From assembly GCA_039555135.1 (NCBI GenBank), contig CP114179.1:3224001-3288000 (forward strand): 64,000 nucleotides of DNA. The letters run 5' to 3'. Source of the DNA: Phycisphaeraceae bacterium D3-23. GTDB lineage: Bacteria; Planctomycetota; Phycisphaerae; Phycisphaerales; Phycisphaeraceae. The notes below the pieces were generated by a model. That model saw only the letters and a program-made list of their open reading frames with translations. It had not been told where the DNA came from and searched no databases. Positions 25,321 through 34,174 of the stretch are shown here, piece after piece. The position numbers and the translations under genes were made by a program. Every line of letters begins with the position of its first letter. Position 1 is the first letter of the stretch.

Positions 25321-26076
25321 TTAGCGTCGTCGGCGAAGCAGCGCGAGTCCGCCCAGGCCCAGGAGGGCGAGGGAGGTGGGCTCGGGGACTTCGGTGCCTT
25401 CGATGCGGATAGCGAAGTCGGTCGAGGTGTTGGACTGGTCGGGATCGATCGCGGCATACCAGCCACCGGTGTTACCGGCCGGGGGTGCGTAGTTCTGCGA
25501 TGAGGCGACATCGGTGCCGTCGAAGGTCCAGATGGCGCCTTCGGCGGCGGTGCCGTGCTGGCCAGGGGCGGCCATGTAGATGTTGCCAGCGCCGCCTGCG
25601 AACAGGCTTGGCTGAACGGACGGGGTGATGCCGACCCAGTAGGCGGTATTGGCGTTAAGCGTGAGGCCCAAGCTAGACACATCCACGGTGATTTCATTAG
25701 TGCTGAAGTCGATCGCGGTGACCGTCGTGGTGTTCAGGACGGGCGAAGTGGTCGGATCGACCGTGGGCAGCCCGCCGGTGATTTCCTGAACGGTCACGTA
25801 GACGTCCATGCCGCTGGCGGTGGGGTTGCCGGGGGTGGGGCTGCGAGCATGCCAGACGGTGATGGAGTCGAGGGCCCAGTCGTTGGGGCCTACGACCACG
25901 TCCGTTGCAGTGTGGACGCGCGGCTGCGCGCCGAACTGCGCGACCGGCTGGTGGTTGTTGGGCGGGCCGGTCTGGGTCGCGCCGGGGTCGACCGCTTGGT
26001 CGAGTAGCACGTCGCCGGCTGCGGGGAAGGCCATCGCGGCCAGGCCAAAGAGAAGAGCGGTCGTTGCAAGTTTCAT
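25321..26076 (-). CDS. Secreted PEP-CTERM protein
   Basis: A 251-residue protein with a signal peptide (KLATTALLFGLAAMAFPAAG), a beta-rich body and a C-terminal VPEPTSLALLGLGGLALLRR sorting signal. PEP-CTERM proteins are exported by Sec and processed by an exosortase. The body function is unknown. The start is supported by GGAG ten bases ahead. A stem-loop and CTTCCT block in its leader also precede the PEP-CTERM gene at 41351. Confidence 0.82.
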   Translation of the reverse strand: MKLATTALLFGLAAMAFPAAGDVLLDQAVDPGATQTGPPNNHQPVAQFGAQPRVHTATDVVVGPNDWALDSITVWHARSPTPGNPTASGMDVYVTVQEITGGLPTVDPTTSPVLNTTTVTAIDFSTNEITVDVSSLGLTLNANTAYWVGITPSVQPSLFAGGAGNIYMAAPGQHGTAAEGAIWTFDGTDVASSQNYAPPAGNTGGWYAAIDPDQSNTSTDFAIRIEGTEVPEPTSLALLGLGGLALLRRRR

Positions 26077-26113
26077 CGTGTTTATCTCCACCGATGAGGA
26101 AGGGAAGAAGCCC

Positions 26114-26132
26114 CGGCCGCACGCTGCGGCCG
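26114..26132 (-). promoter_or_regulatory. Leader stem-loop of PEP-CTERM gene (copy 1)
   Basis: On the minus strand CGGCCGCA-GCG-TGCGGCCG forms a perfect 8-base stem with a 3-base loop, ending 37 bases before the ATG at 26076. Downstream it is followed by CTTCCTCAT and GGAGAT. A close match in sequence and spacing lies ahead of the ATG at 41351. It could be a terminator for the upstream gene (stop at 26153) or a leader element. Confidence 0.5.
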
Positions 26133-26152
26133 AAGCAACAGGGGTCAATGCG

Positions 26153-27865
26153 TTAGGCGGTGCGTCGTCGGCGTCGCAGCAGGGCCATGCCGCCCAGCGC
26201 GAGCAGGGCGAGGGAGGTCGGCTCGGGCACGGTGCCCGGGTTGACGCCGCTGCCCCAGTTGGCTTGGACGATCTGGTAGTCGAGTTCGTTGACGACGCCG
26301 TCGTTGTTGGCGTCGCCGTCGATGAGCGAGCCGGGGGTGACGCTGTCGCCCCAGTTGGCCAGGAGGATGTCGAGGTCGGCCGCGCCGACGAAGAGGTCGC
26401 CGTTGAGGTCGCCGGTGACGCCGTCGATGATGGCGCCGATGATGTCGAGGTCTTCCTGGGTGACGAGGCCGTCGTGGTTCCAGTCGCCGTAGTAGGTGTC
26501 GCCGGCGTAGGTCGCGGCGGTGCCGAGGTTGGCGATGGCGGTGTTGCGGAGGTCTTCGTCGGCTTCGGGGTTGAGGGGGGTGTCGCTGACGTCGATGATG
26601 AGGCCGGTGATGGACTCGATCGTCGGGCCGGTGAAGGCCCAGGCGAGGAGCGTTTCGCCATCGGGCGAGACGCCTTGGATCGAAGCGATCTCGAGGCCGG
26701 TGAGGTCGAGGCCGCGTGCGGAGAGGAAGTCTTCGAGCTGGACGAGCCCGGTGTACTGCGACCAGAAGGTGGCTTCGCCGGTGTTGTTAGAGCCGGCGAT
26801 GCCGCCGCCCTGGATGAGGGTGCGGCTGAGGTCGTAGCCGACGATGAGTTCGCCGTCGCCGGAGATGCCGGTGACTTCGGACGCGCCCATGTCGTTGCCG
26901 TTGATCCGGCCGAGGACAGTTTGGTTCCACTGGTTGGTGCCCGCGTTGAAGTCCCAGATGACCTGCGATTGGGTGGTTGCACCGGTCGATTCATCAAGCG
27001 CGAACTGGTAGCCCGCGACGCGGGTGCCGTCGTCGCTGACCGCGGTCGCGCGGCCGGAATCCCCAGTTGATCCGGGGAGCTGGGTCATTACGCCGTTGAC
27101 CCAGACGGTCGGAATGAAGGGGTTGTCGGTGTAGCCCGCGACGACGCTGCCGTCAAAGTTTGATGCGAGGACCTGCCCCTTCTCGCCGACGCCGGGCCCC
27201 GCGAGGTCGATCGCGGTGTTCGTCGACAGGTTGAAGCTCAACGGCATGCCGCCGCCCTGCACCAGGATTTCGTTGGTCTGTGGGTCGCGGACTTGTCGGC
27301 GGAAGTAGCCGCCCGAGACGACATTGCCGTCACCCGAGACGACGATACCCGAGCCGAGGTTGCGGTCAAAAGCGGTCGGCGGGTTGACCATATCGACGTA
27401 GTTTTCGTGGGCGTAGCTATTGACGGGTGTATTGATGGCGAGGAGGTCGGTGATGGTCCCGGTACCGACGGGCATGCCGGCGTCCTGTGTCCAGACGCCG
27501 GTGGTCTGGTAGGGGCCGTCGAAGGTGGTTTCGGGGTCGCCGCCGAAGTCGGGCGAGAGGATGGTGCCGGCGACGGTCGTAGCGTCGTAGGAGACCTGCG
27601 GCCGGGTGCCCGGTCCGCCGAAGTCGGAAAAGCCGAGGTTGAAGAAGTTGTTGTTGGGCGCGTCGTAGATGAATGCGTCGGTGAATGCCAGCCCGCCGAA
27701 GAAGGTGGTCTGTGCGGCGTAGCCGACGACGGCGTCGCCGCCGAGCGAAGCGTCGGTGGGCAACTGGAGGCCGGTGAAGGTGATATCGCCGAAGTCGATC
27801 GCGGCGGCGGGGCTCGCGGCGGCGAGTGTGAGCGTGAGGGCGGTGAGCAGGCGGCGGGTCGTCAT
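26153..27865 (-). CDS. Secreted PEP-CTERM protein with beta repeats and dockerin-like domain
   Basis: A 570-residue protein. A signal peptide (residues 1-22, ending SPAAA) precedes a body of repeated beta units with GDGNVVSGG, DDGTRVAGY and GDGELIVGY motifs, which resemble HAF-type extracellular repeats. About residues 460-545 contain calcium-binding dockerin-like loops (GDWNHDGLVTQEDLD, GDLNGDLFVGAADLDILLA, GDANNDGVVNELDYQ). The end VPEPTSLALLALGGMALLRR is the PEP-CTERM signal. ATG 27865 is preceded by AAGGA at a normal distance. It is likely a surface or exopolymer-matrix protein; the ligand is unknown. Confidence 0.82.
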   Translation of the reverse strand: MTTRRLLTALTLTLAAASPAAAIDFGDITFTGLQLPTDASLGGDAVVGYAAQTTFFGGLAFTDAFIYDAPNNNFFNLGFSDFGGPGTRPQVSYDATTVAGTILSPDFGGDPETTFDGPYQTTGVWTQDAGMPVGTGTITDLLAINTPVNSYAHENYVDMVNPPTAFDRNLGSGIVVSGDGNVVSGGYFRRQVRDPQTNEILVQGGGMPLSFNLSTNTAIDLAGPGVGEKGQVLASNFDGSVVAGYTDNPFIPTVWVNGVMTQLPGSTGDSGRATAVSDDGTRVAGYQFALDESTGATTQSQVIWDFNAGTNQWNQTVLGRINGNDMGASEVTGISGDGELIVGYDLSRTLIQGGGIAGSNNTGEATFWSQYTGLVQLEDFLSARGLDLTGLEIASIQGVSPDGETLLAWAFTGPTIESITGLIIDVSDTPLNPEADEDLRNTAIANLGTAATYAGDTYYGDWNHDGLVTQEDLDIIGAIIDGVTGDLNGDLFVGAADLDILLANWGDSVTPGSLIDGDANNDGVVNELDYQIVQANWGSGVNPGTVPEPTSLALLALGGMALLRRRRRTA

Positions 27866-28064
27866 TTCAACATCCTTGAGGGTAAGACGGCGGGTACTAC
27901 TGTGCCTGTTTGAGGCCTGTTTTTTTGGCGTCGCAGGCTCTTCGATGGGTATCAAGTCTTGTCGTGAAAACCACGAGTTATTGGCCCAATGTCCGCCATC
28001 TTACTGGACGTCTTGGGCGCGTCAAGTTTCCAGTTGGAAAATTGATGGAAATTTTCACTGGGGC

Positions 28065-28093
28065 TTTCCACACCCTCCATGACATGCTACACT
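28065..28093 (+). promoter_or_regulatory. Candidate promoter for the gene at 28131
   Basis: TTTCCA (28065-28070) and TACACT (28088-28093) are 17 bases apart, about 38 bases before the GTG at 28131. The -35 match is weak. The 265-base divergent gap also contains an AT-rich stretch around 28031-28058. Confidence 0.35.
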
Positions 28094-28130
28094 TCGAGCG
28101 TCCTCCACCATCCAACCCTTGGGGTCCGCC

Positions 28131-29336
28131 GTGTCGCAGCTGTTTGAAGATGAATGCACCGCCGCGATTTCTTCGCTAACTGCAGCGTTTATTGATCTTT
28201 ACGACAGCGCTTCTGTGGACCCGAACCGTCCCCAGGACGCCGCACGCCACCTGGGCGTCAACAAGACCCTGACCTGGAACATCTCCCGCCTGATCCAATC
28301 CGACCAAGGGGTGAGCGCCGCGGTCCATGTCCCCGGCCCGCAGTCGGTCGAACGCATGCTCAAGGCCGTGAAAAAGCACGGGGCCTGCCCCGAGAAAGTC
28401 GACCGCGTCCGCCTGGCGGTGCGCAGCTTCGATGCAACCATCGAGACGCACATCGGCGATCGGGCCGATCTGGAATTGATGCTCGACAGCATGGGCAACG
28501 GCAAGAGCACCGGGCTCGACCTTAGCCGGAAGATGTCGTACCGCGGCAACAGCGGGGTGTTCGGCGTGCAAGCAAAAACGCGAACCAGTTCGGTCTTCCT
28601 CGCGCCCAATCCGTCTGCCCCGGACCTGCTCGATGTCGCGATCGTCAGCGGCTACACCGGGCTGCGTCGGCTGCGCGCCAACACGCGCTGGCCGATCTTC
28701 CGCATGCAGAGCTGGGGGGCCGACGCCGCCAGCCCTACCGGCTGGCAGCCGCTCGAAGGCGACGGCGATGTTGAACACGTCGGCTTGCTTCCCGCGTTCA
28801 CCACGGGCGCATCCCCCAAGATCACGCGCAACGATACCACCGGCGGGATCGATTACATCCTCGAGCCCGGCCCGGTCGGCAACGTCGGCGCGATGGATTG
28901 TTTCCGCGGACAGAAGCACCTCGCCGACCTGCCGCGCTACGCGACGGAGTCGGACGACGCGGGCGAGTTTGGTGTCCCGATCATTACGCCGTGCCAGAAT
29001 TTGGTCTTCGACCTGATCGTCCATCGGGACCTCGACTACCTGCAGGAGGTCGAGGGTGTGGTGATGGGCAAAATCTTTTCGCAGGGCGACGACCAGAGCT
29101 TCAGTGATTCGCAGGCCGTCTTACCGATCCAGGCCGAGCCGATGAAGCTGGCCGGTAGCCCGCCGGCGATCGCGACTCCGCTGGTGCCGCGCTACCCCGA
29201 GCTCTTCGGGTACGTCGGCGAGTGCATGGGCTGGGACTTCTCTGAGTTTGCGGCGGTGCGTCTCCAGGTCTTGTACCCGCCGCTGGGCTCGACGGTGCTG
29301 CTGCGTTTCCCGCTTTCGGCGCCGCCTGCGCGTTAG
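28131..29336 (+). CDS. Conserved unknown protein with N-terminal HTH-like segment
   Basis: A protein of about 401 residues. Near residues 35-60 DAARHLGVNKTLTWNISRLI looks like a helix-turn-helix, and the rest is a mixed alpha/beta domain with no motif I can name. There is no signal peptide or membrane helix. The start is uncertain: GTG 28131 (MSQLFEDE) or TTG 28119 four codons earlier. It is divergent from the PEP-CTERM gene and stands alone. It may be a transcriptional regulator with a large sensor domain. Confidence 0.6.
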   Translation: MSQLFEDECTAAISSLTAAFIDLYDSASVDPNRPQDAARHLGVNKTLTWNISRLIQSDQGVSAAVHVPGPQSVERMLKAVKKHGACPEKVDRVRLAVRSFDATIETHIGDRADLELMLDSMGNGKSTGLDLSRKMSYRGNSGVFGVQAKTRTSSVFLAPNPSAPDLLDVAIVSGYTGLRRLRANTRWPIFRMQSWGADAASPTGWQPLEGDGDVEHVGLLPAFTTGASPKITRNDTTGGIDYILEPGPVGNVGAMDCFRGQKHLADLPRYATESDDAGEFGVPIITPCQNLVFDLIVHRDLDYLQEVEGVVMGKIFSQGDDQSFSDSQAVLPIQAEPMKLAGSPPAIATPLVPRYPELFGYVGECMGWDFSEFAAVRLQVLYPPLGSTVLLRFPLSAPPAR

Positions 29337-29527
29337 GCCAAGTCCATGCCGTCTATGCGCAATGCCTTTCTCGATACGGGTGAGGCATCGATGCCTGGGC
29401 TGTCCTGATACCCACGACACATGCCCAATGCAAAGCCCGCTGGGTTTCGCGTTTTTGGGGTTCTTTACGCGTAATCTGCTTGGCTGCCCGCAGTCCTTGC
29501 TCTACACTGAGGGCCTGTTGCGCGTAA

Positions 29528-29552
29528 AAAACGGGGGGATCCGCCTCGTTTT
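29528..29552 (+). promoter_or_regulatory. Stem-loop before the giant PEP-CTERM gene
   Basis: AAAACG (29528-29533) and CGTTTT (29547-29552) can pair, with two more G-C pairs inside, 30 bases ahead of the ATG at 29583. Position resembles the leader stem-loops at 26114 and 41298, although the sequence differs. It might instead end transcription from 28131-29336. The 246-base gap 29337-29582 holds no gene. Confidence 0.3.
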
Positions 29553-29582
29553 ATGCCTCATACCTTTTTCCGGAGTCTCACT

Positions 29583-32500
29583 ATGCCCCTGCGTTTCCCG
29601 ACCCGACTGCTCCTCGCCGCCGCTGCGGTCGGCTGCGCCGCCACCGCCCAAAGCCAGGTCTTGTCCGAGTGGCTTGGCCCCGCCAACGGCGACTGGAACG
29701 ACGCCGCGAACTGGTCGACGGTCGATGCCCCGGTGAACGGCGGAGGCACGACTTATGACGCGCTCATCGCGGCGGGGGGTAGCAGCACCTACTTCGTCAA
29801 CCTATTCGCCAATGTCACGATCGACGTTGACTCGATCACGCTCAACGACCCACGAGCACGCCTCCAGCTATACGGCAGCCCACTCACGACCGATGTGATT
29901 GATGTGATGGCCGGGCGGATCATCACCCGGGGCTCGCATCTTCAAAACCTGCAATTGATGGGCACCGGCGCGACTTCGCCGGCGATCTGGTCGATCGCGG
30001 ATACCAGGACAACACTCGAAGACTTCCGCCTGTCGACGGATGTGCGATTCATCAGCGGTAATTCGCAGGATGTCGTGGTCGCCGGGACGCTGCTGATGGA
30101 CGACGGCGTCGATCTCCGGCTTGAGACCGGCATGATGTTCGATATCGATGCCGAGCTGACGGCGACCGGGCAGGCAACGGTAAGTCTGGCCGAGATCATG
30201 CGGACCCAGAACATCACGCTGACGCCGGTCGTCTCCGAGATCGGCGCGGGCGTCACGATCAATGCGGCGGCGTCCTTCGCCGAGATGGAGGGCGGCTTTG
30301 ATCTCTATGGCACCTTCCGCGCCCGACGGCGCGGGCAACATCGGCAGGGTCGGGGCGCGGGACGTCAACACGTTTACGAACTACGGCACGATCGAAGCCG
30401 TCAACGGCGGGTCCGTGGTCCTGGGCGACAACTTTGTCAACGCGGGGACGCTCCATGTCGGGGCGGGCTCGACCCTCACCATCGATGGCGACACGATCTT
30501 CGCGGCCGGCTCGCAACTGACCGGCAGTGGCGGGGCTTTGGTCGTCCAGAGCGACCGGCTCGACCTGTTCGGCAGCGCGCTCGATATCGACCAGTTCGCA
30601 TCGATCAATCACACCGGCGGGACCCTCGCCAACGGCACGATCACCGCCTCGCTGGGCTCGGTCTTTCGCCCTGACGCGGTCAGCTCGAACCGGGCGGCAT
30701 TCGAGGCGATGGCCTTTGATACCGACGTGCAGCTCGATGACAACGAGTACAACGTCCACGGCGGGCTGACCCTGCTCAACAATGCTGAAATCTTGACGAC
30801 GCCCAGCAACGACACGCTCGAGATCTTGTTCTCCGAGGGCCAGACGATCGGCGGCACGGGACGCTTGACCTTCGGGCTGCACTTCAATGACAACGCACTC
30901 AACATCTACTCGGAGAACGGCGCACCAGTCATCTTCGACACCGGCATCTTCATCGATGCGCTCTCCGGCGGCGGGACCATCGGCGGGTTCTCATCCTTCG
31001 GCGACAACAACGCGACCTGGATCAACCGCGGCACGATCGCCGTGGGCTCGGGCCAGGAGGTCGAGCTGTTGGGGGCCTGGTCTAATGAGGGCACGATCGT
31101 TATCGAGAACAACGCCACGATCGCGCTGGGCGGCACGTTCACCACCGATGACCTGGGCACCGTCCTCAACCAGGGCGGCGACATCTTCATCACCGGGGAA
31201 CTCGACAACACCGGCGAGGTGTTCGACCTGCTCTTCCTCCCCGGCGCGGTGACGCTGCGCCACGGCTCCACCGTCCGGGGCGGCACGATCCAGAGCAGCG
31301 GCACCTCCACCATCGCGCTGCAGACCAATGGCACCGTCACCCTCGACCGCGTCACGCTCGACGTGACGCCCGAGAGTGTCGGTCAGATTAACATCATCGA
31401 ATCCCTCACGGTCAATGAGGGACTCGGGATCGGTCGGGGCGACCAACTCTTTGCCATAGACGACTCGGGCGACGACATCGCGCACCTGCTGGGCAACGGC
31501 ACGATACGCACGATCGACGAGGGCGGGGCCAACGGCCTCACCGATATCAGCCCGTTCAACAACTCCGACACGACACTCCTCATCGGCCCGGGCATCACCG
31601 TCATCCACGAGGAGCCCACGGTCGAGCTCTACATCGGCCGCTTTGGAGACGTCGTCAACCAGGGCACCCTCGACCTCCGCCGCGGCTACACCGAGTTCCG
31701 CAACAACTGGAGCAACCAGGGCTCAATCATCATCGGCGGCACCGCCGAGGTCTTCTTCCGGGGTGCCTACACCACCGCCGACCTGCAGTCCATCACCTAT
31801 ATCAACGGCGATGTCATCGTCGGCGGCACCATCGACAACACCGGCGCGGTGCTCCGAAAGGACGCCACCACCGCATGGATTCAGGTCGATGAGATCAACG
31901 GGCTCTATATCAACGGTGGCCGTGTCGAGACCGGCGACAGCCGGACCTTGCGATATGTCCGCGGCCTTGACGCCGTGACCCTCGCGGGCGACCTCTGGCT
32001 CGACGATGGCAATGTCGATATCACCAACGGGCTCGTGTTCGACGGTGGGACACTTCACATCCTTGATGAAGACAACCAACTGGCTTCGGGTGAACTCACC
32101 GGCACCGGCACGATCCGATTTGACGTCGGCCGATACAGCGCACCGATCCTCGGGTTCGACCACAGCATCACACTTGCCGCAGGCCTCACGGTCCAGACCG
32201 GCGCCTCGGGCGGCACGATCGGACGCGCCGGCGTCGTATGGACCAATGACGCGGCGCTGCAATCGCTCAACAACGGCCTCGACCTGCGCATCGCAGGTGA
32301 TGTATCGCACAACGGAACCGCCCGCGCCGCGAACGGCGGCACGCTCACATTTGAAAACCTCAACAACCACGGCACACTGCTTGCCGAGGACGGCGGCACC
32401 CTCCGACTCGAAGCCGGCTGGGTCAACCCCGACGGCGCGATCACCGCCCAGAACGCCGGTGTCATCGCGCTCGAATCATGGTCCCCCACGCCGGGCACGT

Positions 32501-34038
32501 TCGCATTGAACAACGGCGTGGTCCGCGTCGAGTTCGACACCGACCTCGCGCAGCTCGGCACACTGCCCCAGGCCAGCGGCTCAACGATCGAGATCGCGAA
32601 CGAACTCGACCTGGGCGGTGGGACGCTTGACCTCGACGCTTTGACCTCCATGTTCCGACTCAACGGTGGGACGCTGCGCGATGGCAGTGTCGTCGGATCG
32701 TCGCCGCTGCTCCTGCTCAACACCACACTCGCGGATGTCAACGTGCTTGACGGCGTCGATGTCTTCACCGACGTGATACTCGCCGACGATGGTACGACGC
32801 AACTGCGTAACGCCACCGCGTTCCATGGCGGCACGATCACCGGCGACGGGACGCTGCTGGTGGCAACCCTGCAGACCGCCTCTTTCGACGCCGCCACGAT
32901 CGAGAGCGATGTTGTGGTCAACGGCGGCGCGACGATGGCCGTCACCAACGGCCTCACGCTCGACGGCGTCATCGCATCGGGCGTCGGCGCACCACGCCCG
33001 CAGGTCCGCTTCAACGGAACGCAGGCGGTCACCGGCACCGGCAGCTTCCAGTCGGCGACCCCCGCGGGGCTCAACCTCCGCCACACCGGCGACCTGACGC
33101 TTGGCGCTGACATCCAACTCCAAGCAGTCCAAGGCGTCTTGTCCTTCAACGGCGTCGGCCAAACCCTGACGATCGACGGCCGACTCGATGTCGCCGGCGT
33201 GAGCAGGGCGAACATCAATGCCGATACCGTGGTCAACAACGGCACGCTCGCGCTCAACCTCGGCGGCGAGATCGATATCACCGCCAACACCGTGTCCAAC
33301 CACGGCACGATCGACCTGAACAACGGCCTGATCCGGGCGACCGATACCGATATTGACAACACGTTGGGGTCGCTCGTCCTCGCACGCGGCACGGCCGACC
33401 TGGGCGGCGACGGCACGTTCCGCATCGCGGGCGATGTCCAAAACCCAACCACTCCCGGAAGCCGACTCGTCGTGCTCGGTCACGTCGCGCTGGAAAACAC
33501 AGCGCAGACCACCCTGACCGTGTTCGATGGCCGCAGCGAATCCCTCGCATTCCTGCACGCCACAGGCGACGTGACGCTCGACGGCGAACTGGTGCTCGAC
33601 AGCGAGACACTCACCGAGGTCGCCGCGGGTCAGGTGCAGGCGCTGATTCTTGCCGAGGGGGCGTTGAGCGGCGCATTCGATAGCGTGCTGGGCCTGCAGA
33701 TCGACCCGATACACAGCTGGCACCTGAGCTACGTGGACGACTCACTTGTGGCCGAGGTCCGTGTCGCGGGCGATGCGACCGGCGATGGTTTTGTTGGCGC
33801 AGCGGACCTCGACCTGATCCTCGCGAACTGGGGCGACGCCGTGGTCGCGGGTGACGCCGCCGCAGGCGACTGGACCGGCGACGGCGCGGTCGGGCAGCAA
33901 GACCTGCAGGTCGTCCTCGACCACTGGGGCCAGTCCGCCGCCGCCCCGGAGGGTGGCGATGTCCCCGAGCCCGGTACACTGGCGATGCTCGCACTAATCG
34001 GCATGGGCCTCACCCGACGCCGTCGCAACGCCTGCTGA
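29583..34038 (+). pseudogene. Giant beta-helix-like dockerin/PEP-CTERM surface protein, frameshifted
   Basis: The gene starts at ATG 29583 (CGGAG upstream) with a signal peptide (LLLAAAAVGCAATAQSQ) and an autotransporter-like WLGPANGDWNDAANWS opening. The frame is lost near 30322-30324, where the +1 frame continues exactly on theme (GNIGRVGARDVNTFTNYGTI) to 34038. One extra base in a CCC run would explain it; the repaired product has about 1485 residues. The long body is made of repeated NNGTL/GGTL beta-helix units, then dockerin-like loops (GDATGDGFVGAADLD), then VPEPGTLAMLALIGMGLTRR. It is either a recent pseudogene, a sequence error or a phase-variable gene. Confidence 0.75.
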
Positions 34039-34066
34039 TCGAAGACGCCGGAATGTTGGGATGCCA

Positions 34067-34090
34067 TAGCGCGCAAGCCTGTGCGCGCTA
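34067..34090. terminator. Stem-loop between convergent genes
   Basis: A perfect 9-base stem, TAGCGCGCA (34067-34075) and TGCGCGCTA (34082-34090), has a 6-base loop and lies midway between the stops at 34038 and 34175. There is no T-run, so it may be a bidirectional terminator of the stem-only type. Confidence 0.5.
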
Positions 34091-34174
34091 ACGATGCTAT
34101 TGATTCAAAGCCCCCCCGCCTCGGCGTGGGTTGGGGCGGGTGGGTTGTGCGTTTTGGTGTAGGGACCTTGAGGC

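Noticed and set aside
26077-26997. Upstream extension of the PEP-CTERM frame (about 300 more codons)
   Set aside because: It is a Ser/Thr/Ala-rich shadow of the neighbouring minus-strand gene in another frame; a signal peptide and GGAG mark the start at 26076.
30262-30345. Programmed frameshift for the giant PEP-CTERM protein
   Set aside because: There is no slippery heptamer of the usual form and no downstream pseudoknot that I can see; a mutation or read error in the CCC run is simpler.
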